Origin: Armatimonadetes bacterium Uphvl-Ar1
GTDB taxonomy: Bacteria; Armatimonadota; Fimbriimonadia; Fimbriimonadales; Fimbriimonadaceae
Direction: 5' to 3'
Length of the DNA: 64,000 nucleotides
Assembly (NCBI GenBank): GCA_002162075.1
Contig: CP021423.1
Location: forward strand, 2,356,001 to 2,420,000
Under the pieces are notes generated by a model that saw only the letters and a list, made by a program, of their open reading frames with translations, did no database searches and was not told the DNA's origin. Numbering within the stretch: the stretch's first letter is position 1; the number at the start of each line of letters is the position of its first letter. The position numbers and the translations under genes were made by a program. This document shows positions 48,723-58,529 of the stretch, one piece after another.

Positions 48723-49823
48723 ATGCAAAGCTGGCAATCCCTCACCCAAATCACAAACGGCAAATCGCGCCGATCTTCCAGCTACGACCGCTCCGGAGGG
48801 AACCTCGATTTCGTCACGTTCGGCCCGGACGATTCGCACACCCTCCTTGATGTCCAAACCAGCGGAGTGATCCAACACATTTGGATCACCGTCGACTCCA
48901 AAGATACAAACTACCGCCGCAACCTCGTCCTCCGCATGACATGGGACAACCACGAATTTCCCAGCGTCGAGTGCCCCATCGGCGATTTTTTCGGTAACGG
49001 CTGGGGCCTTACCTACAACTTTTCTTCCCCTTTTCTGGCATGCGCTCCCCAAAACGGACGTGCCCTCGTTTGCTACTTCCCCATGCCCTTCCATTCTCAC
49101 GCGAAAATTGAAGTCATCAACCAATCACTCGATTTCCCTGTCGAAAGGCTTTATTACTATGTCGATAATGAAGAATCCCCAATCCCAAAAAACACCGGAT
49201 ACTTCCATGCATTCTTTAACCAAGAACTCACCGAACCCGAAAACGCCGAACGTGACGAAAACGAGTGGTTTCTCCTCCGCCCATACGGCAACCACCCAAC
49301 CGACCAAGACAACTACCTCATCTTAGAAACCCAAGGACAAGGCCACCTGATCGGACTCAACTACTATGTGAACAATCCCGGCCCCATGTGGTACGGCGAG
49401 GGCGACGACATGATCCTCATCGACGGCGAGCCTTGGCCTGGGCTCCACGGCACCGGAACCGAAGACTATTTCAACACCTCCTGGTCACCTGATCAAAAGT
49501 TCGACCACCCATGCTTCGGCCTCGCCCGAGTCCCCGGAACAGATAACAATGATCCGAAGTTTGGCTGGATGGGCCGCACTCACCTTTACCGGTTCCACCA
49601 TCTCGATCCGATTCGTTTCCAAAAGTCACTGAAATTCTCAATCGAACACGGCCACGACAACTGCCTCAGTCTTGAACTTGCCACCGTCGCCTACACGTAC
49701 CAAACCCTGATCACTACTCCACATAGTCCGCTCCCTGATCTCAAATCCCGCATCCCCCAACCCCTCCCGTCCGAGTCCGACATCCACCTCTGGCGCACCG
49801 CATGGTTAAAGAATCAGGGCTAA
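48723..49823 (+). CDS. DUF2961 family glycoside hydrolase (GH172)
   Basis: 366 residues. The family is known for fructofuranosidase and arabinofuranosidase activities acting on furanoside-containing glycans. Family segments are SGVIQHIWITV, VECPIGDFFGNGW, YYYVDNEE and DGEPWPGLHGTGTEDYFNTSW with acidic residues in the active region. No signal peptide is visible, so it may work in the cytoplasm on imported oligosaccharides. It is the third gene of a tight unit with the MFS-HEAT transporter and the cyclase. Confidence 0.85.
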   Translation: MQSWQSLTQITNGKSRRSSSYDRSGGNLDFVTFGPDDSHTLLDVQTSGVIQHIWITVDSKDTNYRRNLVLRMTWDNHEFPSVECPIGDFFGNGWGLTYNFSSPFLACAPQNGRALVCYFPMPFHSHAKIEVINQSLDFPVERLYYYVDNEESPIPKNTGYFHAFFNQELTEPENAERDENEWFLLRPYGNHPTDQDNYLILETQGQGHLIGLNYYVNNPGPMWYGEGDDMILIDGEPWPGLHGTGTEDYFNTSWSPDQKFDHPCFGLARVPGTDNNDPKFGWMGRTHLYRFHHLDPIRFQKSLKFSIEHGHDNCLSLELATVAYTYQTLITTPHSPLPDLKSRIPQPLPSESDIHLWRTAWLKNQG

Positions 49824-49945
49824 ACCTCTAAAGGTCCCAACCCATCAGTTATATCACCCGTGTACTCCCCGCAACAATACAGGTTCAAATCCCCGTTGAA
49901 CCGTGAATACGTATGCAAACCAGTATTTTTACTCGCCAAAACCCC

Positions 49946-49974
49946 TTGTTCTCACGACCAATCGGTGATACGAT
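49946..49974 (+). promoter_or_regulatory. Likely promoter of the PEP-CTERM gene
   Basis: TTGTTC (49946-49951), a 17-base spacer and TACGAT (49969-49974) lie about 77 bases before the ATG. Otherwise the 226-base gap after the GH172 gene contains no gene. Confidence 0.5.
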
Positions 49975-50050
49975 ATCAGTGTTGCAGATTTGCATCACCT
50001 CGATGGAGAGGAACTTTCTATCGCGGTTTGCTTCAGGAGAAGACAAAACT

Positions 50051-50740
50051 ATGAACAAAACCCTTACCTTGGCTTTGAGCCTCGTCGTTCTCGGCGCAGC
50101 CTCTTCCGCTCAAGCTCAATTCTTCCTTCGAGGAAGTTTCAACGGATACGACACGTCGCTCGCTATGACCGAAACATTTGCTGGTTCCAACATCTACACG
50201 GCGACCGCAACTGGACTCACCGCAGGTCAAAAGTACACTTTCCTTGCTGCGAACAGTGACTACAGTATTCAGTCCGGTGCTCCGTTCCAAGATGTTGCTG
50301 CAACAGCTAACGCAAACGGATCCATAACCGCCATCTTCCACAACGTTGCCACCCCGAACGATGGTTGGAGCCCCAACATCCGACGACTCGGTTTGAGTGG
50401 ACTCGACTACAGCTACGAATTGATGGGCAGCCCGAACGGATTCTCAGCTCCAATCGCATCGCTCACCAATGTCGGCGGAGTTCTTCAAGGCGTTGTCACT
50501 TTGGCAGCTGGAAACAACGATCTCGTTTTCCGCAAAGTCGGCGACTGGAGTATCACAATCAAGGAAAACTTTGGCGACAGTGGCAACAACATTGCTTACA
50601 ACGCTGCCGCTGCTGGTGACTATCTTGTCAAGCTTGACCTCGAAGGTGGTCGATACGCGGTTGAAGCCGTTCCCGAACCAGCAACCATGGTTGTCCTCGG
50701 CGTGGCCGCAGCCGCTGCCCTCCGACGACGCAAGAAGTAA
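50051..50740 (+). CDS. PEP-CTERM sorting-domain protein
   Basis: 229 residues from ATG 50051, set by a good AGGAG site. A signal peptide ends SSAQA-QFF (residue about 22). The middle resembles a carbohydrate-binding or beta-sandwich domain (FLRGSFNGYDTSLAM, KYTFLAANSDYSI). The end VPEPATMVVLGVAAAAALRRRKK holds the VPEP motif, hydrophobic helix and basic tail recognised by exosortase. Such proteins are usually tied to exopolysaccharide production. A longer upstream frame was rejected for lack of a ribosome site and signal. Confidence 0.85.
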   Translation: MNKTLTLALSLVVLGAASSAQAQFFLRGSFNGYDTSLAMTETFAGSNIYTATATGLTAGQKYTFLAANSDYSIQSGAPFQDVAATANANGSITAIFHNVATPNDGWSPNIRRLGLSGLDYSYELMGSPNGFSAPIASLTNVGGVLQGVVTLAAGNNDLVFRKVGDWSITIKENFGDSGNNIAYNAAAAGDYLVKLDLEGGRYAVEAVPEPATMVVLGVAAAAALRRRKK

Positions 50741-50766
50741 AGAGAAACCCTCTCTTTCCGAGAACC

Positions 50767-50802
50767 AAACCCCCTGGCCCCAAGGCCGGGGGGTTTCTTT
50801 TT
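50767..50802 (+). terminator. Intrinsic terminator after the PEP-CTERM gene
   Basis: A GC-rich stem (50767-50779 with 50784-50796, CCCCCTGGCC paired with GGCCGGGGG) is followed by TTTCTTTTT. Confidence 0.85.
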
Positions 50803-50822
50803 GAGTAACCTCTCAAACACAA

Positions 50823-51406
50823 ATGAGCCAGACCAAAATCGCCATCCTCACCGGATCAAAGGGCCGAGGCTCCAACATGGCCGCCATCATCCGCGCCACC
50901 CAAGAAGCCAATTTCCCCGCCCAAGTCGCCCTCGTCATCACCCCAACCGAAAACACCCCCGCCGCCGAAACCGCCGAGTCTCTCAATAAGCCGACTCTCA
51001 CCATCTCCCCCAAAGACCCCAACTACGCCAAAGCCCTCTTACAGACCCTCCAAGACCATAAAATCCAGCTCATCTGCCTCGCCGGATACATGACTCTCCT
51101 TCCCCTAGAAATCATCCAGGCCTTTCCGGATCGCATCCTCAACATCCACCCCGCCCTCCTCCCCAGTTTCGGCGGCAAAGGCATGTACGGCATCCATGTT
51201 CACCGCGCTGTCCTCGCTGCCGGAGCCGAGACAAGCGGGTGTACCGTTCATTTCGTCAGCGAACGGTATGACGAAGGAGCCATCCTCCACCAACGAATTT
51301 GCCCTGTTTTCTCCGATGACTCCCCCGAAACCCTCGCCGCCCGCGTTCTCGAACAAGAACATATCGCCTACCCGAAGCCATCTACAATCTCCTCACCAGC
51401 CAATGA
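50823..51406 (+). CDS. purN: Phosphoribosylglycinamide formyltransferase (PurN), frameshifted at the C-terminus
   Basis: Adds a formyl group from 10-formyl-THF to GAR in purine synthesis. The core is intact: AILTGSKGRGSNMAAII, LAGYMTLLP, ILNIHPALLPSFGGKGMYG with catalytic Asn and His, and GCTVHFVSERYDEGAIL. As sequenced the frame continues to 51704 with a Pro-rich tail. Adding one C at 51371-51373 gives YPEAIYNLLTSQ and a stop at 51404-51406, where the plsC ATG overlaps. The repaired length is about 194 residues, as usual. Confidence 0.9.
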
Positions 51407-52041
51407 ACCACCACTCCCCCCTCATCAAAATCGCATACCCGTTCATTCGCGCTTGGTTTTGGCTTCTCTTTCTCTTCTTTTTCGCACCAATGCGCCGCCG
51501 CGCTCAAAAATTCGTCCCCAAAAGCGGCCCGCTGCTCATCTTAGCCAACCACATCTCGAACACCGACCCCGTACTTGTCCAATATTCTTGCCCACGCCTG
51601 ATCCACTTCATGGCCCGCCGAGACCTGTTCAACTGGACATTCATCGGCTCTCTCCTCCGCCACTGGCGTGCATTCCCCGTAACCCAGTCTGCCGCCGATA
51701 CTGAAGCGATTCGCCGGGCAATTGACCTCATCGGTGAGGGCCACGCCGTCTGCATCTTTCCCGAAGGCCAACTCTCCCCCGATGGAAATTTGATTGACAT
51801 TTTGCCCGGAGCCAACCTCATTGTCCGCCGCACAGAAGTCACCTGCATCTGCGTTGGACTCCAAGGTACAAACCGCTTGATGCCTCACCCCCGAGTGACA
51901 CCAAAATTTGCATTCTCGTGGCTCACTGCAACTTGGGGCACTCCACGAAAATTCACAAAAGCCGATTCTCGTGAAGAATTTCTAACATGGGTCGAATCAG
52001 AACTCCGCACACTTTCAAATCAGCAAAAACCTCTCCATTAA
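51403..52041 (+). CDS. 1-Acyl-sn-glycerol-3-phosphate acyltransferase (PlsC-like)
   Basis: 212 residues. An N-terminal membrane helix (IRAWFWLLFLFFFAP) is followed by the acyltransferase motifs NHISNTD (H-x4-D type) and FPEGQLS, and PGANLIV. It acylates lysophosphatidate in phospholipid synthesis. The ATG 51403 overlaps the repaired purN stop (ATGA), which independently supports the purN repair. The longer frame from 51196 lies within purN. Confidence 0.87.
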   Translation: MNHHSPLIKIAYPFIRAWFWLLFLFFFAPMRRRAQKFVPKSGPLLILANHISNTDPVLVQYSCPRLIHFMARRDLFNWTFIGSLLRHWRAFPVTQSAADTEAIRRAIDLIGEGHAVCIFPEGQLSPDGNLIDILPGANLIVRRTEVTCICVGLQGTNRLMPHPRVTPKFAFSWLTATWGTPRKFTKADSREEFLTWVESELRTLSNQQKPLH

Positions 52042-52050
52042 AAAATTAGT

Positions 52051-52080
52051 GGGGCCGGCTTCCCAGCACCGACCCCTTTT
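52051..52080. terminator. Bidirectional terminator between plsC and the oxidase operon
   Basis: An 8-bp stem with one mismatch (52051-52058 with 52069-52076). TTTT follows on plus; on minus the arm is followed by ACTAATTTTTTAA, a good T tract. It serves the convergent plsC and coxD genes. Confidence 0.7.
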
Positions 52081-52101
52081 CCGCCAGTTGGTAAAAATGT
52101 C

Positions 52102-52509
52102 TTATTCCGGATCTTCAACCGTGTTCCGCGGCAATGCTGAACTCGGTACCGTTTCCCAACCTGGAACTGGCTCCATTGGTCGAGATGTATAGTCCGCCAT
52201 CATGATGAACAGCGTGAAGAACCAAATGAAACCTCCGTAGGCAAATATCTTCACCAGCCGGGTGCCAAACTTTACCCCCATATAGAAGTAAACCACCAGG
52301 CAGGCCTTAAAGATCGCAATGGCAAGCGCGAGCGACTGCATAAAGAACGTGTTGCTATGCAATGGTTCTGGAATCATGAACGCCGCGCCAATAGTTGCTG
52401 CCATCCCCGCAAACAACCCTCCTGCGATCAGGAAGATCATGCCCTGAGGCAATACGTGGTGCGGATGCGCCCCGCCCTTTGTCAATTCTGAATGATCGTG
52501 TCCTGCCAT
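52102..52509 (-). CDS. coxD: Cytochrome c oxidase subunit IV (caa3 type)
   Basis: 135 residues with three transmembrane helices and a His-rich N-terminus, matching the prokaryotic subunit IV family. It is an accessory subunit, last in the oxidase operon, 4 bases after coxC. Confidence 0.82.
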   Translation of the reverse strand: MAGHDHSELTKGGAHPHHVLPQGMIFLIAGGLFAGMAATIGAAFMIPEPLHSNTFFMQSLALAIAIFKACLVVYFYMGVKFGTRLVKIFAYGGFIWFFTLFIMMADYTSRPMEPVPGWETVPSSALPRNTVEDPE

Positions 52510-52513
52510 CTCG

Positions 52514-53254
52514 TTACCTCGGTATCAAATAGAAGAGTGGATACAAGAATATCCACACCAAGTCCACAAAGTGCCAGTAAAGCCCAACAAGCTCAGTGGG
52601 CACATAATCCGTTATCAGTGGTGACTTGATAATGATCAGCACCATGAGCGACGTAATCGCAATAATCCCAATCACAACGTGCAATCCGTGCAATCCCGTC
52701 ATCGTGAAATAGATGCTGTAGAACAACTTCGCGTTTTTCGGGTCGCCATGCTGCTCTTTTTTCTCAATGTGCATGAAGGCTGGCAAGTTATCATCCCACC
52801 AACTCTCAACTTTATGATCCTTATCGTGGGCTCCGTACTCAAAGGTGTAATTCGGATACAACTTGTGGTCACCCTTCGCCCCGTATTCAAATGACTTGAT
52901 CACCAAGAACCCGAAGGCACACATCAATGTCATCCCGAGGCAAATGAGCTGGGCCGTCTTCTTACCTTTCTGTGCAAAATGAACCGCAAAAGCGACCATC
53001 ACCGAGCTGAACAACAAGACCGCCGTATTCAAACCGCCCATCTTCCAGTTCAGCTGCTCATGAGCCAAAAAGAACGTATCGTGGAATTTCCACCGATACA
53101 ACGTGTAGATCAAGAACAACGCTCCAAAGAACATGACCTCTGTCATCAAGAACGCCCACATCCCAACGACGTAGCTTTCCTGTTGCTGATCAATATCTTC
53201 GTACTGGAAGTAAACCTCCGGGCCGTCACCCTGTGCGTGTGCGTGACCACTCAT
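52514..53254 (-). CDS. coxC: Cytochrome c oxidase subunit III
   Basis: 246 residues with about five transmembrane helices. Typical segments are VGMWAFLMTEVMFFGALFLIYTLY and the C-terminal GLYWHFVDLVWIFLYPLFYL. An insert with charged residues (about 125-165) lies between helices. It is adjacent to coxA with no gap. Confidence 0.92.
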   Translation of the reverse strand: MSGHAHAQGDGPEVYFQYEDIDQQQESYVVGMWAFLMTEVMFFGALFLIYTLYRWKFHDTFFLAHEQLNWKMGGLNTAVLLFSSVMVAFAVHFAQKGKKTAQLICLGMTLMCAFGFLVIKSFEYGAKGDHKLYPNYTFEYGAHDKDHKVESWWDDNLPAFMHIEKKEQHGDPKNAKLFYSIYFTMTGLHGLHVVIGIIAITSLMVLIIIKSPLITDYVPTELVGLYWHFVDLVWIFLYPLFYLIPR

Positions 53255-54946
53255 TTACTTGCGTCCTCCCAGCATATCTGCGCTTTCCACTTCGTGCTCG
53301 TACATCTTCGAATCTTCTTCCGGATTGTAATTGTAAGGATCTTCCAGAACCAAAACCGGCTTTTCAAAGTTCTCCGTGATTGGCGGTGAGCCTGCTTGCT
53401 CCCATTCCAATCCTTTGGCACCCCAAGGATTCGGACCAGCCTTCTTTCCTTTGAAGATGGCATAGGTGAGATAAATCCCCGGCAACAAGAATCCAATCCC
53501 GAGCACCGTTGAACCCGCCGTTGAAAGGATGTGATAGAACTGCCACTCCGGTGCGAAGTAGTAGTAGTGATACCGTCGAGGCATCCCAAGATAACCAACT
53601 ATGAACTGCGGGAAGAACGTCAAGTTGAACCCGACGAATACGATCATCGCGCTAATCCGGCCCCACATCTCACTATATGTTCGACCAAACATCTTAGGGA
53701 ACCAGAAGTGAATCCCTCCCAAGTAACCCATGATCGTTCCACCAACCATAACGTAGTGGAAGTGAGCAACGATGAAGTAGGTACCTGTCAGGTGAACGTC
53801 CGTATCAATGGATGCCAAGTGCAACCCGGTCAAACCACCAATCAAGAACAGTCCCATGAATCCAAGCGCATAAAGCATCGGCGTACTAAAGTGGATCGAC
53901 CCCTTGTACATCGTCGTCGTCCAGTTGAACACCTTGATCGCCGATGGCACCGCCAAAATCCAAGTGATGATCGAGAAGATCAAGCCCTGCAAAACCGATT
54001 GGCTGGATAGGAACATGTGGTGTCCCCAGACCAAGAACCCAAGGAATGCAATCGCCACTGATGAATACGCAATGAATCGATAACCAAAGATCGGTCGGCG
54101 GCTGAAGCAAGTGATGATCTCACTAATAACTCCGAACGCCGGCAAGATCATGATATAAACCGCCGGGTGCGAATAGAACCAGAACAAGTGCTGGAACAAC
54201 ACCGGATCACCCCCAAGCTCAGGCGAGAAGATTCCGAATCCAAAGCCTCGCTCAACAACCACAAGGAACAAAGTGATCGCGACAACTGGCGTACCCAAGA
54301 GGATAACAATCGCCGTTGAATAGTGTGACCAAATGTAAAGCGGCAATCGATACCAAGTCATCCCCGGTGCCCGCATCTTATGGATCGTCGCAATGAAGTT
54401 CACTGCCGTGAAGATCGAGCTGAAACCAGTGATGAAGATTCCCACCAAGCACAAACTGATTTGTGTCTCCGAAAGCGTCGAAAGCGGAACGTAGAATGTC
54501 CAACCCGCATCAACCCCTCCCAAGATGAACGAGAGAGTAATCAGCAATCCACCCGTCATGAACATATACCAACTCAGCAAGTTCAAACGAGGAAACGCCA
54601 TGTCTCGCGCCCCGATCATCAGGGGGATCAAGAAGTTCCCAAGCACCGCCGGAATGGCAACAACCAAGAACTGGAAGACCATATAAATTCCGTGAGCCGA
54701 GAACGTTTTGTTATAAACCTCGCTACTCAGCAAAATCCCGTGCGGAGATGTCAACTCATAACGAATCATTGCGGCCGCAACTGCCCCAATGAAGAAGAAA
54801 ATCGTAACCGCGATGAGATACAAAATCCCAATCCGTTTGTGGTCGACCGTCAAAAGCCACGACTTCAGCGTGTGGTCGGCGTTCAAGTAGTTACGATCGT
54901 TTCTTGGTTGTTCTGCTGTTGCGTTGTCAATGAGAGTTGCGCTCAT
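53255..54946 (-). CDS. coxA: Cytochrome c oxidase subunit I (type A2)
   Basis: 563 residues, twelve helices. Heme and copper ligands are visible: the low-spin heme His in [10 protein letters not shown], CuB histidines in [12 protein letters not shown] and WGHHMFL, and [11 protein letters not shown] for both hemes. The YSHPAVY motif lacks the A1-type Glu and marks the A2 subclass, as in Rhodothermus and Thermus caa3. It reduces O2 and pumps protons. The start overlaps coxB by 4 bases. Confidence 0.96.
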   Translation of the reverse strand: MSATLIDNATAEQPRNDRNYLNADHTLKSWLLTVDHKRIGILYLIAVTIFFFIGAVAAAMIRYELTSPHGILLSSEVYNKTFSAHGIYMVFQFLVVAIPAVLGNFLIPLMIGARDMAFPRLNLLSWYMFMTGGLLITLSFILGGVDAGWTFYVPLSTLSETQISLCLVGIFITGFSSIFTAVNFIATIHKMRAPGMTWYRLPLYIWSHYSTAIVILLGTPVVAITLFLVVVERGFGFGIFSPELGGDPVLFQHLFWFYSHPAVYIMILPAFGVISEIITCFSRRPIFGYRFIAYSSVAIAFLGFLVWGHHMFLSSQSVLQGLIFSIITWILAVPSAIKVFNWTTTMYKGSIHFSTPMLYALGFMGLFLIGGLTGLHLASIDTDVHLTGTYFIVAHFHYVMVGGTIMGYLGGIHFWFPKMFGRTYSEMWGRISAMIVFVGFNLTFFPQFIVGYLGMPRRYHYYYFAPEWQFYHILSTAGSTVLGIGFLLPGIYLTYAIFKGKKAGPNPWGAKGLEWEQAGSPPITENFEKPVLVLEDPYNYNPEEDSKMYEHEVESADMLGGRK

Positions 54947-56037
54947 CGCTTGTCCTCCGCTGATCTAAATTGTGCATTCCCTGCACTCTGACCCTGGTTC
55001 GCGACATCAACATTGCTGTTGTCACGGTTCGTTCCCGGAATCGAATTCACAATGTCTTGGCGCTCAAAGTCGCCCGTACTCGGTGTCAAGGTTTTGATAT
55101 ATTCAATCAACGCCAGCACTTGTGGTTCCGTAATGGTTCCGCCGTAAACTGGCATCGTGTTTTCATAACCCTTTGTAATCATGTTGTGCGGCATCTTGAT
55201 AGACTCGCGAATGTAATCCCGATCCGCTTTTCGCTTCGTTCCATCGGTAAAGACCCGTTCCTTACCAAAAATTCCTGCCAAGCTCGGTGCCCTTGGATTG
55301 TCAACGCCCGTGTGACAATTCGCACATTGCTTTTCTTGCCAAATCTGTTTGCCCGCTTCGGCAACTGTCGTCGGCTTGGTTTTATAACGGTTACCACCTT
55401 TCTCCAACCACTCGGCATATTCCGTCGGGGTCAAAACGTAAAGCTGTCCGACCATTTCTGAGTGCTGCGTGCCACAGTGCATTGCACACAAAATTTTGTA
55501 CTTGCCTGGCTTTGTTGGCGTGAATTGCAAATCTGTATAGCGACCCGGTACAACGTGGTACTGAGCCCGCATCTCCGGTAGATACAGCGCATGGATAACA
55601 TCCTGGCTAATCATCGTGATCTTCACCGGTTGACCAACCACAACGGTCAGTTCGTTGTTCTCACGAACTCCATTCATGTGTTGGAAGTGCCACATCCATT
55701 TCTTACCGATACAGAAAATTTCTGTCGATTCTGCCGGATCAGGCATCGTTCTCACCGAGATAAAGTTGCGCGCGCTCCAAGCAAACATTCCCAAAGCAAG
55801 CACAAGCGGAACTCCCATCCAGATCAGCTCCAATCCTGTGTGGTGAGTAATCACATTTTTCCGATCAACCTTAGTCCCTCGGCGATATTTCGTTACGAAG
55901 AAGATGATTGCCGCTACTGTTCCAACTGTAAACAGCAGCAATAGCAACGTGATGGTGATAAACAGCGCATCATAGTAAGGCGCATGCGCAGATGCCGCCT
56001 CCGGTTGAACCCCGTACTGGAAAGGCCCCCAACCCAT
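54943..56037 (-). CDS. coxB: Cytochrome c oxidase subunit II with fused cytochrome c (caa3)
   Basis: 364 residues. Two transmembrane helices (about 25-48 and 72-88), then the CuA domain with His149, Cys184, Cys188, His192 and Met195 ([12 protein letters not shown]), and a C-terminal cytochrome c with CANCH at 238-242. The fused heme marks a caa3 enzyme that can take electrons directly from the alternative complex III beside it. Confidence 0.95.
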   Translation of the reverse strand: MGWGPFQYGVQPEAASAHAPYYDALFITITLLLLLFTVGTVAAIIFFVTKYRRGTKVDRKNVITHHTGLELIWMGVPLVLALGMFAWSARNFISVRTMPDPAESTEIFCIGKKWMWHFQHMNGVRENNELTVVVGQPVKITMISQDVIHALYLPEMRAQYHVVPGRYTDLQFTPTKPGKYKILCAMHCGTQHSEMVGQLYVLTPTEYAEWLEKGGNRYKTKPTTVAEAGKQIWQEKQCANCHTGVDNPRAPSLAGIFGKERVFTDGTKRKADRDYIRESIKMPHNMITKGYENTMPVYGGTITEPQVLALIEYIKTLTPSTGDFERQDIVNSIPGTNRDNSNVDVANQGQSAGNAQFRSAEDKR

Positions 56038-56903
56038 TAGGCTTCACCCTCCTCAGTCGTGACGTCCATTTCTTCCTTCTTCGAGCTTCGATTCATCGAG
56101 ATAATCCAGAATGCCAATGCCAGAACCGTGGCCACACCCGCGACTCGGACGACATTCAAAACGTTCAGCGAACGCCGACCCGTCAACGGATCAACATTCA
56201 CACAAGCCAAGAAGAACGGGCGGTCATCCTTCAGACCAACTCGCTCATCTCGCGCATCTTTCAAGGCGAGCAAAGTCGGCTTCGCCTCAAAGGTGTCACT
56301 CACAAAGTAGCGGATCAATCGCCTCTGAGGAGAAACAATCATCATCCCCGCCGGGTGAGTGATATTCCCATTTTCTGGGTCACGATAAAACCGGAAACCA
56401 ACCTCATCCGCCAATCCATCAATATTTTTCGCATCTCCAGTCAAAAAGTGGATGCCACCCTCAGTTCCCGGTCGCTTGTAGCTCTCCATCAGCTCCGCTT
56501 TTTTCTGCTTCGCCATTTCCGGAGTTTCCGTTGGGTCAATCGAAACAACAACGAGATCGTAAAGCTCTCCCGCGTCATCCTTTTTCATGCCCCGAACGAC
56601 CTTCTTCAAACTTTCCATTTCGGTCGCGCAAATCCCCGTACACTTGTAGAACAACAAAATCAGCATCACTGGACGCTCATTAATCAAATCGCCCGTCGTG
56701 ACCGGCTGAGCATCCTCGTCCACAAACTGCCAATCCGGAGAAATCACCGCGTTCAACCGCTGGTCAATCCGAATCGAACTTGGAGCCGCCGAAGGTATTC
56801 GGCCCGTCCCCGGAGCAACGTCTCGGCTCGGCGGATTATAAAACTGTGCCGAAGCAACCCCCGCGAGCGCAACGACCGCCATCAAAGCACTCAAAAATCT
56901 CAC
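56037..56903 (-). CDS. SCO1/SenC copper-delivery protein
   Basis: 288 residues. A signal peptide (to about residue 19) and a thioredoxin-like domain with the copper motif C88-x3-C92 (YKCTGICATEME), and NITHPAGMM holding the partner His. A C-terminal helix (about 247-265) anchors it, unusual in position for the family, which more often has an N-terminal anchor. It loads copper into CuA of coxB, which starts one base into its stop. Confidence 0.9.
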   Translation of the reverse strand: MRFLSALMAVVALAGVASAQFYNPPSRDVAPGTGRIPSAAPSSIRIDQRLNAVISPDWQFVDEDAQPVTTGDLINERPVMLILLFYKCTGICATEMESLKKVVRGMKKDDAGELYDLVVVSIDPTETPEMAKQKKAELMESYKRPGTEGGIHFLTGDAKNIDGLADEVGFRFYRDPENGNITHPAGMMIVSPQRRLIRYFVSDTFEAKPTLLALKDARDERVGLKDDRPFFLACVNVDPLTGRRSLNVLNVVRVAGVATVLALAFWIISMNRSSKKEEMDVTTEEGEA

Positions 56904-57337
56904 TTCATCACCTTGGGCACTTCCGCCCCCGCTTTCGTCGGCAAACCGCGCTCGACCACGATCTCCATAGCTTTCTCTACGGGAATCTTGTAGCGTCCCT
57001 CTTCGGGAATGGGTGCATAGCCCGACAGCTTCGCAACTTCATCTTTCCGAATCTGAACCATGTCCCCCTGCGCGGTCACGTTGCTCTGCAACAACGGGGT
57101 CCCTTTCGGCGGCATGATCTGCCGCTCACGGTTTTGCTTGATATCAAATCCCTCAATACGGCCCACCACCTGCAAGAAGCCAAACGAAACCGCGACCATG
57201 AGTGCAAAGAATGCAAAGAAATAGGCTGTGTAGCGTCCAACCGGACTCGCCGCTGGCTCATCGCTCGGCTCATAGCCCATCTCCTCCAGCAAGTCAAGGT
57301 CGCGCTCATCGAGCGGGTTATCGTGATGATCAGACAT
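56900..57337 (-). CDS. Small membrane protein of the ACIII-oxidase operon
   Basis: 145 residues from ATG 57337. An acidic cytoplasmic N-terminus, one transmembrane helix at about 39-60, then an extracytoplasmic domain ending YKIPVEKAMEIVVERGLP. Related proteins recur between complex III and oxidase genes, but I know no assigned function; an assembly or linker role is a guess. It overlaps actF by 8 bases and the SCO gene by 4, so it is tightly embedded. GTG 57343 is an alternative start. Confidence 0.7.
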   Translation of the reverse strand: MSDHHDNPLDERDLDLLEEMGYEPSDEPAASPVGRYTAYFFAFFALMVAVSFGFLQVVGRIEGFDIKQNRERQIMPPKGTPLLQSNVTAQGDMVQIRKDEVAKLSGYAPIPEEGRYKIPVEKAMEIVVERGLPTKAGAEVPKVMK

Positions 57338-58529
57338 GTGCACTAGCCTCCTTCAATTCCGCGTGTTGGTAAGGATGCGCATCAACTACCAGAGCCGCTC
57401 CTCGCATCCCAAAGCTTGAAATCAAGAACCAAATCCCCCCGATCAAGCAAAGCATTCCAAAATCCGCCGGGTTCACCGTCATGGTCTTCCGGAAATATGG
57501 CATCACCAGCCAGAACATCTCGACAAACCGAACCCCGAAGATCAGGAGCGCCGTAGGTACCAAAAGCCAACTCGTTCGCTTCAATTTCGGCGAAAGGAGA
57601 AGCAAGAACGGCCCGAAGAACTGCATGATGACGAGAACTGTTCCGAGGGTGCTGTAGCCCCCCACGATTCGCTTCAAGTAGTAAGGAATGAACTCTTTCA
57701 GGTTCCCAGACCAGATAATCAGCATCTGACTGAAGCTGAGATAAGCCCAAAGCATCGTGAGCATCAGCAACAAGTTCCCAAAATCCTTGGTCATCAAGTT
57801 GTCAACTTTGCCCGCGAAGGGAGCCTTATCTTTATTCGCGACCACAACTGCAACCGCAAGACTCATCGCGCTCAGTGCCGAGCCCACCGTGAACAGGAAG
57901 CCCCAAACTGTGCTGAACCAGTGCGCATCAATCGACATCAAGAAGTCGGTGATAAAGAACGTCATCACCAAGATGAAGATCAGAATCCCCGGTGCCGCCA
58001 AGTTGTTGCGGTAATCATTGTATTTCTTGTCTCCGGTCTTCTCTTCCAACCGCGTCCAGCTCATCAGCCGCCAGCTCAAAGCGATCAAAATCGCAAAGTA
58101 AATCGGCTGGCGAATCACCCAAGCTGTCTCATTCAGATAAGCCTGCTTATTAAGAATGATCATGTCCGTCGGTTCAACATTGATCCACATTCCGTAAAGA
58201 GGAATTTTGAACACAAACCAAGCCACCATCACCAAAGCAAAACAGAATGTCAAGTTGATCGGACTCGCCCCTGATTCAAAAACCCGAAGAAGCGGCGTTC
58301 CCCAGCGACCTCGGGTCACATGGAACAGCAACATCAATCCCATACAACCCATGGACATCATGATCCAGAACATCGCCCCGAGCATGAAAGACGGCGCGAA
58401 TGTATTCACATCGAATCCACCGCTCAGCCCCATAGCCGTGAGTGCCCCACCACCAATCAGCAGTGCCCCACCAACCATTCCATATTGCGCGCCGATCTTA
58501 TTCGGCTTCGCATCAATCATTTCGCTCAT
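57330..58529 (-). CDS. actF: Alternative complex III subunit ActF (NrfD-like membrane subunit)
   Basis: 399 residues with about ten transmembrane helices, matching the second quinone-type membrane subunit of alternative complex III. It oxidises quinol with ActC and passes electrons to the FeS/heme subunits. The helices around LTMLWAYLSFSQMLIIWSGNL are conserved in ActF. Overlaps the actE gene by 4 bases. Confidence 0.87.
   Translation of the reverse strand: MSEMIDAKPNKIGAQYGMVGGALLIGGGALTAMGLSGGFDVNTFAPSFMLGAMFWIMMSMGCMGLMLLFHVTRGRWGTPLLRVFESGASPINLTFCFALVMVAWFVFKIPLYGMWINVEPTDMIILNKQAYLNETAWVIRQPIYFAILIALSWRLMSWTRLEEKTGDKKYNDYRNNLAAPGILIFILVMTFFITDFLMSIDAHWFSTVWGFLFTVGSALSAMSLAVAVVVANKDKAPFAGKVDNLMTKDFGNLLLMLTMLWAYLSFSQMLIIWSGNLKEFIPYYLKRIVGGYSTLGTVLVIMQFFGPFLLLLSPKLKRTSWLLVPTALLIFGVRFVEMFWLVMPYFRKTMTVNPADFGMLCLIGGIWFLISSFGMRGAALVVDAHPYQHAELKEASAHV

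Noticed and set aside
49913-50050. 46-codon upstream extension of the PEP-CTERM gene
   Set aside because: It has no ribosome site or signal peptide; ATG 50051 follows AGGAG and starts a signal peptide.
51407-51704. Long C-terminal tail of the purN frame
   Set aside because: It is Pro/Arg-rich shadow coding over plsC; a one-base repair ends purN at 51406 exactly at the plsC start.
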